Source: Calliphora vicina (taxonomy: Eukaryota; Arthropoda; Insecta; Diptera; Calliphoridae). From it: a stretch of DNA of 64,000 nt. Below are positions 45,730-57,980 of the stretch, piece by piece. The notes below the pieces were generated by a model that was not told the DNA's origin, searched no databases, and saw only the letters and a program-made list of their open reading frames with translations. Where the stretch lies: assembly GCF_958450345.1 (NCBI RefSeq), contig NC_088780.1, positions 36,355,667 through 36,419,666 of the forward strand, written 5' to 3'. Numbering within the stretch: position 1 is the stretch's first letter; every line of letters begins with the position of its first letter. The translations under genes and the position numbers were made by a program.

Positions 45730-46488
45730 CTTCTGCTCAGGATCCCTTTCGTTCTAAATTGATACAATTTTGTCCTCATTTGACGCATTGTTCCTGCTGT
45801 CAACAATTTAAAGACGACTTAAACTGAAATCTTGTATTTATTCAAGAACATTTTTAAAATTGCAATATTTTCCTTTAGCTGGCGTACAAATTGAGTTGGC
45901 TAATATGTTCTAAATATTGGAAGTTAAGTAAATTTAAATATTTCTTTGAAAAGGTCAAGGTTGTTAATATCATAGTATTTCCCGGAAGAAGTTATAAAAA
46001 TTTTATTTTTGCTACATTGAACTTATGTTCAAAATGTTGTAAAATTTTTTTTATTCATTTGTTTATTCTCGTGCGTGTCCATAAATAATTTATTGCTAAA
46101 AAATAAAATTATGTTTCTTGTTTTGTTTTTGTATACACTTATATACAAAAACAATAAATATGTATTAAAAATCAATAAAACGCACATTAAAATTTACCCA
46201 CAACTTGAATGTCAATGAAAACAAACACAACTTTTAAATAGCTACACACAGAGGAAAAACACAGCTCGGCATCGTTACGACAGCTTTTTGAATTTAATTT
46301 CAACAATATTTTGTTTTTTTTAATAATTTTTATGTTAATCGAATATATATGTATTTCTCATTCGCTCTATAGTTTTATTTGTACAATATCTTAAGCTATC
46401 CTAAAGCGAACAACAATAAATGTCAGTGAATTTATCAATAATACTAAATTAAATTTTATATTTCCAAAAAAAAATTATATGATAATAT
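45730..46488. other. Spacer between satellite and LTR
   Basis: AT-rich sequence; a 65-codon frame at 45891 has no motif. 'acacagaggaaaaacacag' near 46245 loosely recalls the foldback end at 36491, but no inverted partner is visible. Confidence 0.4.
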
Positions 46489-46866
46489 TGTTACGAAATT
46501 GTACTTGAATTCAAATGTAACGATTTTAACGGCTGATTTAAAAGTAGGAGAATGCTTTCAAATAGCAGTGCTGTAATAGCAAACTGTAACATATCTGTGG
46601 GCATTATTAACATTGAATAAAAGCTTTCAGTTGACAATTGATTGTAAGTATGGCAACGCTGTTTCCTGCGACCGTATATTCGAATTCGAATATTCAGTTA
46701 AAGAACATTGTAGAAAAAACACCACAGAGCTCTAGGCAGTTAAAGAGCAATCTAGAGTGCAGATGGCAGTGTTATAAATAGTGGCAGAGGTTGCAGTCGT
46801 TAGTGAGTTTATCAGAGACGCTTTTCGAATAAATATCAACTGAGTGTTTCAAGTGATTTGATCATA
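46489..46866 (+). repeat. LTR, plus orientation, 5' two-thirds
   Basis: It starts TGTTACGAAATTGTACTTG, then 'cgaattcgaatattcag', 'ttaaagaacattgtag', 'agagtgcagatggcagtg' and TATAAATA at 46773-46780. It stops after 'aactgagtgtttcaagtg', so the 3' part is lost. It lies between the two opposed 11-bp arrays. Confidence 0.75.
46773..46780 (+). promoter_or_regulatory. LTR TATA box
   Basis: TATAAATA followed by gtggcagag, identical in context to the minus-strand copy at 33391-33398; conservation in both LTR copies supports a promoter role. Confidence 0.55.
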
Positions 46867-47064
46867 ATAGTTTTGGAATACATCATAAGTCTTTTTATAA
46901 TATATTGCTCTTACCATCTTTTTTGTATGCGTGTAGACAATTTGTTGGAACTGTTTTCAATAAATAGAAAAATAAGGAAACACAGGGGGAAATATTATCG
47001 AATATATGACTTTGTTTGGCTGGTTCTACTATAGTACTAGTCAGAAATTAAATATTTCTTGCAC

Positions 47065-47896
47065 TAGAACTGAACTAGAACTGAACTAGAACTGAACTAG
47101 AACTGAACTAGAACTGAACTAGAACTGAACTAGAACTGAACTAGAACTGAACTAGAACTGAACTAGAACTGAACTAGAACTGAACTAGAACTGAACTAGA
47201 ACTGAACTAGAACTGAACTAGAACTGAACTAGAACTGAACTAGAACTGAACTAGAACTGAACTAGAACTGAACTAGAACTGAACTAGAACTGAACTAGAA
47301 CTGAACTAGAACTGAACTAGAACTGAACTAGAACTGAACTAGAACTGAACTAGAACTGAACTAGAACTGAACTAGAACTGAACTAGAACTGAACTAGAAC
47401 TGAACTAGAACTGAACTAGAACTGAACTAGAACTGAACTAGAACTGAACTAGAACTGAACTAGAACTGAACTAGAACTGAACTAGAACTGAACTAGAACT
47501 GAACTAGAACTGAACTAGAACTGAACTAGAACTGAACTAGAACTGAACTAGAACTGAACTAGAACTGAACTAGAACTGAACTAGAACTGAACTAGAACTG
47601 AACTAGAACTGAACTAGAACTGAACTAGAACTGAACTAGAACTGAACTAGAACTGAACTAGAACTAGAACTGAACTAGAACTGAACTAGAACTGAACTAG
47701 AACTGAACTAGAACTGAACTAGAACTGAACTAGAACTGAACTAGAACTGAACTAGAACTGAACTAGAACTGAACTAGAACTGAACTAGAACTGAACTAGA
47801 ACTGAACTAGAACTGAACTAGAACTGAACTAGAACTGAACTAGAACTGAACTAGAACTGAACTAGAACTAAACTAGAACTGAACTAGAACTGAATT
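47065..47896 (-). repeat. 11-bp satellite array, inverted, about 75 units
   Basis: On the plus strand the unit reads CTGAACTAGAA, the exact reverse complement of the unit at 44577-45729. One short unit occurs near 47662 and two changed units near 47868-47896. Both arrays decay at their outer-right ends. Confidence 0.95.
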
Positions 47897-49272
47897 AAAC
47901 TTTTATAATTTTGTCTGACATACATTGATTCAATTAGATTGTATCTGCTTAATTTATTAAATTCTTATGTTTTAATATGTGCGTTGACATTGATATTTGT
48001 AATTTAATAGAACACAATGATTTTTACTGCAGTTCCATTCTTCCTTCATTGTTCACTTCCTGCTGTGGCCCACTTGACATATGAGTTTTCCTTTGAATAT
48101 TACTATGCTGTCTATTTTAAATGAAATGTCTGTGCTGCTGGTCACATGCACATGACGATTGTCTAGTTTACAACTTATTTTTCCATTGAAATTTAACCGG
48201 AAATTTGGGGAAAAATTTTGCTGACATAGAAAAATATTTCTTATTTAGCTGGGTATTAATGCAAAAACATGTGAAATAAAGATAATTCCATAAACACTTT
48301 ATTGGCAGCATTTCAGAATATAAAAATTCATATAATGTAGAAAACATTGGCCTGCTGTGAAACAATAAATTATTAAAACACTTAAACGCTTCGCAAATTA
48401 AAGCAATTAAATTGCGAGAATTACAAAAAGAAAAAAAATATAAATAAATTTAATTATTTTCAGTTGTTGGCGCCTTTTTGTCTTTTTTTTTTTGTAGTTC
48501 AAACTATTGTGGTGTGTGACCATATGGTTACGATGTGGTGTTAACATGAAAATGAAATAACAAAATCTAACGCAACCAAAACAAAACTATAAATATTAAT
48601 GAAGATAAGTTTATTTTAACAAAATTTTCAAAACTAAGAGTAAAAATTTAAAAATTTTTAATTTTGATTTGATTTGGTTTGGTTTAATACAAAAATTGTG
48701 TTATTAATTGGGTTTCATAAACCATAGAAATTCTGTCACATCCTTGTTGTCTCATTTAATATTTTGCAAAAACTGTTTCAGTGAGCTTGTTTTCCATTGT
48801 TGGTATTTGCCCCTCAGATGCATCAGTCGACATCGTAACCAACCATGTCTGCTTAAAGTTTCATTCAGCTCATTAAAATTGTATGACATGTGATAGTCTA
48901 ACACTGGAGAGAGATATTTTGTTGTTATAGTTGGTTGCCGTATGCCAAAAACATCATCATTACATAATACATCAACTATTGTAAATATAGAATCATACGA
49001 TAATCGCATCATTTAGGGTAAACCCCCCTTCTTTTGAGTCCTGAGAATAATTAAGGCAGCTGTTTACAATGGAATTTTGGTGGCAAATTGAGTAGGTCAT
49101 TTTACAATCGGAATACTCAAGTCCAGTATTTTATAATTATGAATCATTTTGTATTCTTGTTAAGGGATTCCCTAATTAACGTACTACGAAACATTGTTAT
49201 AGTTAGCAAAACTGTCACTCTGTGACATTGTTACTAAATCATTCAAGTGTTGTCATAATGTATGTGTATTCA
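47897..49272. other. Unique stretch with an unassigned minus-strand frame
   Basis: The minus-strand frame 49012-48752 (86 codons) has a varied, protein-like composition (for example 'SRHGWLRCRLMHLRGKYQQW'), but I recognise no family. There is no sign of flanking exons and an opposed 61-codon frame overlaps it. I do not call it a gene. Confidence 0.25.
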
Positions 49273-49275
49273 TTA

Positions 49276-49432
49276 GGGTGCACTTGTATAGGATTATGTC
49301 AATTTTTAATGTTACCAAGGTTAAAAAAGGTTCTCCATTATCGAAAAATAAGGTTTAGATCATCCACACTATATTCAAATTTTCAAGATTTCGAACAAAG
49401 TAGCTCCTCTGAAAAATAAAATAGAGCAACCC
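49276..49432. mobile_element. Possible 157-bp MITE flanked by TA
   Basis: TA-GGGTGCACTTG on the left and GAGCAACCC-TA on the right form short inverted ends (GGGTKGC-like). It resembles the D-family/62.2-kb element termini. The match is only about 7 bases, so this is tentative. Confidence 0.35.
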
Positions 49433-50145
49433 TAATATACGTGTAGGATTCCGTCACTTGTGTTGAGTTCAATAGAATGAATATAAAACATTTTGACACC
49501 TAAGTACATACAGTATATGTGTACAAATGTATTGTACTGACAGTTCTACCAGCCCACATAGACGTAGTAGAGAGTATTTGTTTCACAAGAAAAAAAAAAC
49601 GAATTTAGCAGCAACTTGAATAATGTTGTTGTTAAAGCCATTCAGCCAAAATCGAATGAAGAATTGCAGAGAAACACACAAAGAAAACAATAAAATGGTT
49701 GTCATGAGTCTTCAACTTTCAATACGAAAAATGTTTTCAATTACGAACAAAAAACTTCAAATACACTTTCCATTTGCCAAAGAAAATGAGAAGACTAATT
49801 GAGCTTCATATATCACACTCGTACTCGTACAATGTATTGAGGATATTAAAAATATTTGAAAATATTTTCTTTTCTAATCTTGTACTTTGCATAAATTACA
49901 ATTCGAATAGATTTTCAAAAGTGTAATAACACCAGGAAATGTTACAACGTGTCTCTGTAAAGTTAATGAACGTTTAGAAATTGAAAAATGTCGCAATTAG
50001 GAAAACATGTATTTGGAACACAAGGGAAATTGTTTTTGATACCAGAAAAAATACTTAAAATTTAAAGATAAGAAAGAAAAATGATAAAAATATCTTATAA
50101 AGTAAAATATTTCGCAAATATATTCAAAAATATTGATCACTAGAC
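49433..50145. other. Unique AT-rich stretch before the 35-bp arrays
   Basis: No gene or repeat is recognised. Confidence 0.4.
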
Positions 50146-50149
50146 GAGA

Positions 50150-53100
50150 GAAATTTTCTCTTAGGGCATATATATTATTAGAAACTTTCTATAACAGATT
50201 CTGAGAAATGACCTTGAAACAAATATGAGAATTTTTGAGAAATTTTCATGTAGTAAATTATTGCAGATTATGAGAATTTTCTCATCATATATTCTTGGAC
50301 ATTTTATATAGGAAAGTTATCACAGGTTCTGAAAACTTTTCTATAAAAAAATTATCACAGATTCAGAGAAATTTTCTATAGAAAAATTTGCTCAGATTTT
50401 GAGAAATTTTTTATAGAAAACAGCCTCAGATTTTCTGTAGAAAACTGTGCTCAGATTCTAGAAATTTATCTGTAGCAAATTGTACTCGGATTCTGAAAAA
50501 ATTATTCTTAGATTCTGAAAAATTTTCTATCAAAATCTGTCCTCAAATCTTGAGAGAATTTCTAGAAAAAAGTGTGAGATATTTTCTATAGAAAATTGCT
50601 GAGACATTTTCTATAGAAAACTGTGCTCAGATGCTGAGACATTTTCTATAGAAAACTGTGCTCAGATGCTGAGACATTTTCTATAGAAAACTGTGCTCAG
50701 ATGCTGAGACATTTTCTATAGAAAACTGTGCTCAGATGCTGAGACATTTTCTATAGAAAACTGTGCTCAGATGCTGAGACATTTTCTATAGAAAACTGTG
50801 CTTAGATGCTGAGACATTTTCTATAGAAAACTGTGCTCAGATGCTGAGACATTTTCTATAGAAAACTGTGCTCAGATGCTGAGACATTTTCTATAGAAAA
50901 CTGTGCTCAGATGCTGAGACATTTTCTATAGAAAACTATGCTCAGACGCTGAGACATTTTCTATAGAAAACTATGCTCAGATACTGAGACATTTTCTATA
51001 GAAAACTGTGCTCAGATGCTGAGACATTTTCTATAGAAAACTGTGCTCAGATGCTGAGACATTTTCTATAGAAAACTGTGCTCAGATGCTGAGACATTTT
51101 CTATAGAAAACTGTGCTCAGATGCTGAGACATTTTCTATAGAAAACTGTGCTCAGATGCTGAGACATTTTCTATAGAAAACTGTGCTCAGATGCTGAGAC
51201 ATTTTCTATAGAAAACTGTGCTCAGATGCTGAGACATTTTCTATAGAAAACTGTGCTCAGATGCTGAGACATTTTCTATAGAAAACTGTGCTCAGATGCT
51301 GAGACATTTTCTATAGAAAACTGTGCTCAGATGCTGAGACATTTTCTATAGAAAACTGTGCTCAGATGCTGAGACATTTTCTATAGAAAACTGTGCTCAG
51401 ATGCTGAGACATTTTCTATAGAAAACTATGCTCAGACGCTGAGACATTTTCTATAGAAAACTATGCTCAGATACTGAGACATTTTCTATAGAAAACTGTG
51501 CTCAGATGCTGAGACATTTTCTATAGAAACTGTGCTCAGATGCTGAGACATTTTCTATAGAAACTGTGCTCAGATGCTGAGACATTTTCTATAGAAAACT
51601 GTGCTCAGATGCTGAGACAATTTCTATAGAAAACTGTGCTCAGATGCTGAGACAATTTCTATAGAATACTGTGCTGAGATGCTGAGACAATTTCTACAGA
51701 AAACTGTGCTCAGATGCTGAGACATTTTCTATAGAAAACTGTGCTCAGATGCTGAGACAATTTCTATAGAAAACTGTGCTCAGATGCTGAGACATTTTCT
51801 ATAGAAAACTGTGCTCAGATGCTGAGACATTTTCTATAGAAAACTGTGCTCAGATGCTGAGACATTTTCTATAGAAAACTGTGCTCAGATGCTGAGACAT
51901 TTTCTATAGAAAACTGTGCTCAGATGCTGAGACATTTTCTATAGAAAACTGTGCTCAGATGCTGAGACATTTTCTATAGAAAACTGTGCTCAGATGCTGA
52001 GACATTTTCTATAGAAAACTGTGCTCAGATGCTGAGACATTTTCTATAGAAAACTGTGCTCAGATGCTGAGACATTTTCTATAGAAAACTGTGCTCAGAT
52101 GCTGAGACATTTTCTATAGAAAACTGTGCTCAGATGCTGAGACATTTTCTATAGAAAACTGTACTCAGATGCTGAGACATTTTCTATAGAAAACTGTACT
52201 CAGATGCTGAGACATTTTCTATAGAAAACTGTACTCAGATGCTGAGACATTTTCTATAGAAAACTGTACTCAGATGCTGAGACATTTTCTATAGAAAACG
52301 TTACTCAGATGCTGAGACATTTTCAATAGAAAACTGTACTCAGATGCTGAGACATTTTCTATAGAAAACTGTACTCAGATGCTGAGACATTTTCTATAGA
52401 AAACTGTACTCAGATGCAGAGACATTTTCTATAGAAAACTGTGCTCAGATGCTGAGACATTTTCTATAGAAAACTGTGCTCAGATGCTGAGACATTTTCT
52501 ATAGAAAACTGTGCTCAGATGCTGAGAGATTTTCGATAGAAAACTGTGCTCAGATGCTGAGATATTTTCTATAGAAAACTGTGCTCAGATGCTGAGACAT
52601 TTTCTATAGAAAACTCAGATTTTGAGAAAAATGTCTATAGAACCTATGCTCAGATACTGAGATATGTTCTATAGAAAACTGTGCTAAGATTCTGAGAAAA
52701 TTTTCTATAGAAAACTTTGATCTCAGATGCCGAGAAATTTTTTATAGAAAACTGTGCTCGGATTCAGAAAATTTTTCTATAGGAAACTGTGCTCTGATTC
52801 TGAGAGATTTTTTATAGAAAGCTATGCTGAGATTCTGAAATATGTTCTATAGAAAACTGTGCTAAGATTCTGAGAAAATTTTCTATAGAAAACTATGATC
52901 TCAGATGCTGAGAAATTTTTTATAAAAAACTGTGCTCGGAATCTTAAAAAATTTCTATAGGAAACTGTGCTCAGATTCTGAGAAATTATTTATAGAAAAC
53001 AATGCTCTCATTCTGAGAAATTTTCTGTAGCAAACTGTACTCTGATTTTTCAAAGTTTTCTATAGAAAGCTGTGCTCATACTCAGAGAAATTTTCTGTAG

Positions 53101-53340
53101 AAAACTTTGCTCCATTCTGAGAAAGTTTCTATAGACAACAGTGCTCTTTCCGGTCAAACTGTCTATTGAAAGCGTTTCTTAGGTTGTACGGAATTTTCTA
53201 TTCTCAGATTGTGGAAAATGTTTTATGTAAATCATTACTCAAATATTTTACAGAAAACTTTGTGCAGATTCTGAAAAATTTTCTATAAAATACTTTATCC
53301 AAATTCTAAAAAACATTCTTATACAAAATTTCCTCAGATA
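50150..53340 (+). repeat. 35-bp satellite array 1, about 57 regular units with degenerate edges
   Basis: Regular units run from about 50580 to 52612: ctgtgctcagatgctgag, acat, then TTTTCTATAGAAAA. TTTTCTATAGAAAA is a perfect 14-bp palindrome, and CTCAG-atg-CTGAG is a second dyad, with centres 16.5 bases apart. Edges (50150-50570, 52615-53340) hold increasingly mutated units. Variants include a pair 'ctatgctcagacg'/'ctatgctcagata' that recurs 490 bp (14 units) later, and a 'gtactcag' block at 52160-52430. Non-coding. Confidence 0.95.
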
Positions 53341-54404
53341 AAATGATAAAAGCTTAATTGAACATTCGCTTCACATGTATGCACTTGGAAATATTTTTAG
53401 AAAAATTACGCATTTATATATATCAATTCATTGCCATATATTTACATAGTTGTTAGAGCAAAAATCATTTATTTGCTGAAAGGATTTTTCTTTACAAATA
53501 AATGTTTTACATATAGATTTAAAATAACTCTTAAAACTAAACTAATCATGAATATTTAAATTTGTTTAGGCATTTAGATGTAAACAAATGGATTTTATTG
53601 TAAATAAAAAATACACAAAACATATTCATCAATTACATGCAGTCTGATTGAACGTTCAATTCAATTTGTATCAAATACTCGTACGAAACATTTCAAAATT
53701 AAATTGTGTGAATTGAATTTACTGCAACACATGATAGTAGCAACAATTGTAACTAACATACACAATAGTATATGTAAACTCGTTCGTATACGTATTGGCA
53801 ACAATCTATCACATCTATATATAAAGTATAGTGGGTTGAAAAATGTAGTTTTTCATTCTCAACATCAGTATTTCATGTTTATTTTTCTTTTTCGAACACA
53901 CTGTAACAGTTGCATTCAAGCATGCGACATATGGCGATGCATTCCCAACCATTGTTCAATTCGTTCCACTTGTTTAGCATGCAGCGGAATTCATTTATAT
54001 TCATCGATTAGTTTCAGTTGGTTTCCCTTTGTGCAGCAAATTCCCAGCAATTTTTTTCATTTTAGTCTCAAGTCCTCTTCACTGGCAGCCATATACGTAA
54101 ATCCAAAAACATTTTGAAATATGTGTAGCATATAACCAGGCATCAATTTTGGTTTGGTGCTACATACAACACGAATACAAACAAGATAAATGTCAAGTGA
54201 TTTATTTTTAGCGCGTAACAATGTAAAATATAAATAAAAAAATATATACATAGATGTTTACGACTATAATCTAAAATCTGTGGTAATTGAATTGCTTTTA
54301 ATTGTTGTCAATTAAGGATATTGAAACTTTAATCAAATTAAGCACATTTATTTTAGGAAATAAAAGAGGTGCTATTGAAAAAAATGTACGCTAAACCAAA
54401 AGAA
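53341..54404. other. Spacer between satellite arrays
   Basis: The 137-codon plus-strand frame at 53704-54117 is the longest in the window, but it shows no domain, is Cys/His/Ser-rich by composition only, and overlaps a minus-strand 64-codon frame. I do not call it a gene. Confidence 0.35.
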
Positions 54405-55475
54405 TGAAAATTTCTCAGAATATGCGATTATTTTCTTATAGAAAATTTATAACAATCTGTGATAAAACTCTTATAGAAAATTTATAACAATCTGTGATAA
54501 AATTCTTATAGAAAATTTCTCACAATTTGTGATAATTTTCTTATAGAAAATTTCTCACAATTTGTGATAATTTTCTTATAGAAAATTTCTCACAATTTGT
54601 GATAATTTTCTTATAGAAAATTTCTCACAATTTGTGATAATTTTCTTATAGAAAATTTCTCACAATTTGTGATAATTTTCTTATAGAAAATTTCTCACAA
54701 TTTGTGATAATTTTCTTATAGAAAATTTCTCACAATTTGTGATAATTTTCTTATAGAAAATTTCTCACAATTTGTGATGATTTTCTTATAGAAAATTTCT
54801 CACAATTTGTGATGATTTTCTTATAGAAAATTTCTCACAATTTGTGATGATTTTCTTATAGAAAATTTCTCACAATTTGTGATGATTTTCTTATAGAAAA
54901 TTTCTCACAATTTGTGATGATTTTCTTATAGAAAATTTCTCACAATTTGTGATGATTTTCTTATAGAAAATTTCTCACAATTTGTGATGATTTTCTTATA
55001 GAAAATTTCTCACAATTTGTGATGATTTTCTTATAGAAAATTTCTCACAATTTGTGATGATTTTCTTATAGAAAATTTCTCACAATTTGTGATGATTTTC
55101 TTATAGAAAATTTCTCACAATTTGTGATGATTTTCTTATAGAAAATTTCTCACAATTTGTGATGATTTTCTTATAGAAAATTTCTCACAATTTGTGATGA
55201 TTTTCTTATAGAAAATTTCTCACAATTTGTGATGATTTTCTTATAGAAAATTTCTCACAATTTGTGATGATTTTCTTATAGAAAATTTCTCACAATTTGT
55301 GATGATTTTCTTATAGAAAATTTCTCACAATTTGTGATGATTTTCTTATAGAAAATTTCTCACAATTTGTGATGATTTTCTTATAGAAAATTTCTCACAA
55401 TTTGTGATGATTTTCTTATAGAAAATTTCTCACAATTTGTGATAAGTTTCTTATAGAAAATTTCTCAGATTTTAC
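54405..55475 (-). repeat. 35-bp satellite array 2, 30 units
   Basis: The unit on the plus strand is ttatagaaaatttctcac followed by aatttgtgatgattttc. It aligns with the reverse complement of array 1 (ttttct-atagaaaatgtctcag), so it is the same family inverted and diverged. Starts step by exactly 35 from 54436 to 55451. Two variant units (aacaatctgtgataaaa) are followed by about 7 'gataatttt' units, then about 20 'gatgatttt' units, showing block-wise homogenisation. Confidence 0.95.
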
Positions 55476-56344
55476 CGACAAGTTATTATGATATTTATTT
55501 ATGTTTAGTGTTTTTTTCATTTAAAATTAAACATTTTCCTGGAATCTAGTTCCTTAGTTGCTTAACTTGTTTACTACAATTATTGTTGCAAATAGATGGA
55601 TTTCCAAGAATCATGTTTATTGTCATTCACAAAAAGTGTCATACAACCATTAACTAATAAAAACATTTGAGCCTTTTTTAACAATGTCAATACCACCATC
55701 ACCTAAAGCCCAGTACCGACAACCACTCCTAATTCAAGTTTTCTAAATTGTCATTAACCTCCTTTTAGATATGGCAAAAATGAAATTGATGTCATTGACT
55801 GGTGGGTGTCGAGGTGGAACCAAATTAATTTCATTGTGTAATAAATATGCAATTAATTTTGTCTTCTTTAGTTAAAATATAATTAATTAATTTCCATTTG
55901 GGGTTTTACCTAAAAATTTCTAATTAAAAGTAAATCATTGTTTTTGCGAAAACATATCTAAATTAGCTAATTATTTAATATTTTTGGTAGGTGGTTGTTA
56001 TTTCATAATTAAATCATTTTTAGATTTTGCAAAAATTCAAATATTTCTCTCATAAATAATGTCTCATTGAAGAAAAATACAACCGGATAATTTACATACT
56101 AATGGGCGTTAAATTTGGATTTCAAGGTTTTGTGCCATTAAAAGAGTTTTGAACTCTTCTCACTAGTTTGTGTAAATATATTTGGTGTTTGTACTTAAAT
56201 TATTTACTTAATTATATAATGAAGTACTTTTGTTTTTTATGTTGAACAAATAGTCATGATTCTGAGATTATAATGAAGGGTTTCAAGTATATTTATTAGG
56301 GTACTGCTAATTGTACATAGAATGTTTCAAGATATAAGTTTTGC
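55476..56344. other. Spacer between satellite arrays 2 and 3
   Basis: No gene is recognised; unique AT-rich DNA. Confidence 0.4.
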
Positions 56345-57980
56345 AGAAGCTGCTCACAGTTTCCAATAGAAAATTAGCATCTGAGCACAAGTTTCTATAG
56401 AAAATTTATCATCTTCTGAGCACAGTTTTTACAGAAAATTTCTCAGAATCTGCGCACAGTTTCCTCAGATTCTGAGCACAGTTTTCTATAGAAAATTTCT
56501 CAAATTCTGAGCACAGTTTTCTATAGAAAATTTCTCAAATTCTGAGCACAGTTTTTTATAGAAAATTTCTCAAATTCTGAGCACAGTTTTCTATAGAAAA
56601 TTTCTCAGAATCTGAGCACAGTTTTCTATAGAAAATTTCTCAGAATCTGAGCACAGTTTTCTATAGAAAATTTCTCTGAATCTGAGCACAGTTTTCTATA
56701 GAAAATTTCTCTGAATCTGAGCACAGTTTTCTATAGAAAACTTCTCAGAATCTGAGCACAGTTTTCTATAGAAAATTTCTCAGAATCTGAGAGAAGTTTT
56801 CTACAGAAAATATCTTAGTTTCTGTGCACAGTTTTCATAAAAAATTTGTCAGAATCTAAGCGCAGTTTTCTAAACAAAATTTTTAAGAATTTGAGTGTAG
56901 AATTGTATAGAATTTCTTAGATTCTGAGAGCATTTTCAATAGAAAATTTCTCAGATTCCGAGCACAGTTTTCTCTAGAAAATTCTTTAGCATTTGAGAAC
57001 AGTTGTCTATAGAAAATTTCTCAGCATTTGAGCTCAATATTTACATAAAATTTCTGAGAATATGAGCACAGTTTTCTATAAAAAAATTCTCAGATTCTGA
57101 GCACAGTTTTCAGTAGAAAATTTCTCAGATTTTGAGCACTGTTTTCTACAGAATTTCTTAGATTCTGAGAGGAGTTTTCTATAGAATTTCTTAGATTATG
57201 AGACCAGTTTTCTATAAAAAACTTCTTAGAATCTGAGAGAAGTTTTCTTTAGAAAATTTCTCAGTTTTTGAGCACAGTTTTCTATAACAAATGTCTCAGA
57301 TTCCAGACACAATTTTCTGTAGAAAATTCCTTAGATTCTAAACACAGGTTTCTATAGATAATTTCCCAATTTGTGAGAACAGTTTTCTACAGAAAATTTC
57401 CCAGATTCCGAGCAGAACATTCTGTGGAGAATTTCTCAATTTTCTATAGAAAGTTTTTCAGATTCTGAGCACAGTTTTCTATAGAAAATTTCTCGGATTC
57501 TGAGCACAGTTTTCTACAGAAAATTTCTCAGATTCCGAACATAGTTTTTTATAGAACATTTTTTTCAGATTCTCTGCACGCTTTCTATAGAAAGTTTTTC
57601 AGATTCCGAGCACAGTTTTTGATAGAAAATTTCTCAGATTCCGAGCACAATTTTCTGTGTAGAATTTTTCAGCATCTAAGCACAGTTTTCTACAGAAAAC
57701 TTCTCAGATTTTGAGCTCAGTTCTATAGAAAATTTATCATCATCTGAGCACAGTTTTCTAGTGAAAATTTCTGAGATTCACAACACAGTTTTCCATAGAA
57801 AATGTCTCAGAATATAAGCACAGTTTTTTATATTTCTCGGCAAATCTGCACAATTTAGTATAGAAGATTTCTCACCACAGTTTGAACACAGTTTTCTACT
57901 GCAATTTTCTCAACTACTGACATGAATTCCCTAGAATATTTCTAAAGTTCTATCATAATCTTCCTATATGCATAATATTT
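56345..57980 (-). repeat. 35-bp satellite array 3, about 45 diverged units
   Basis: The plus-strand unit is gttttctatagaaaatttct plus cagaatctgagcaca, the inverse of array 1 but with 'tttct' where array 1 has 'tgtct'. Units at 56480-56790 are regular; the remainder vary in sequence and length. The TTTTCTATAGAAAA palindrome and the CTCAG/CTGAG dyad are the best-kept parts. Confidence 0.9.

Noticed and set aside
46489..46866. Complete retrotransposon between the 11-bp arrays
   Set aside because: Only an LTR fragment is present, with no gag, protease or reverse transcriptase trace.
48752..49012. 86-codon minus-strand frame with protein-like composition
   Set aside because: No family recognised and an in-frame stop lies directly before the first Met codons; could be a relic exon, but there is nothing to support it.
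53704..54117. Longest open frame in the window (137 codons)
   Set aside because: No domain or motif, an overlapping opposed frame, and no splice or promoter context. Length alone is not enough in a 64-kb window.
50150..55475. 35-bp repeats as a CRISPR array
   Set aside because: There are no spacers: units are contiguous, and the context is eukaryotic satellite DNA.
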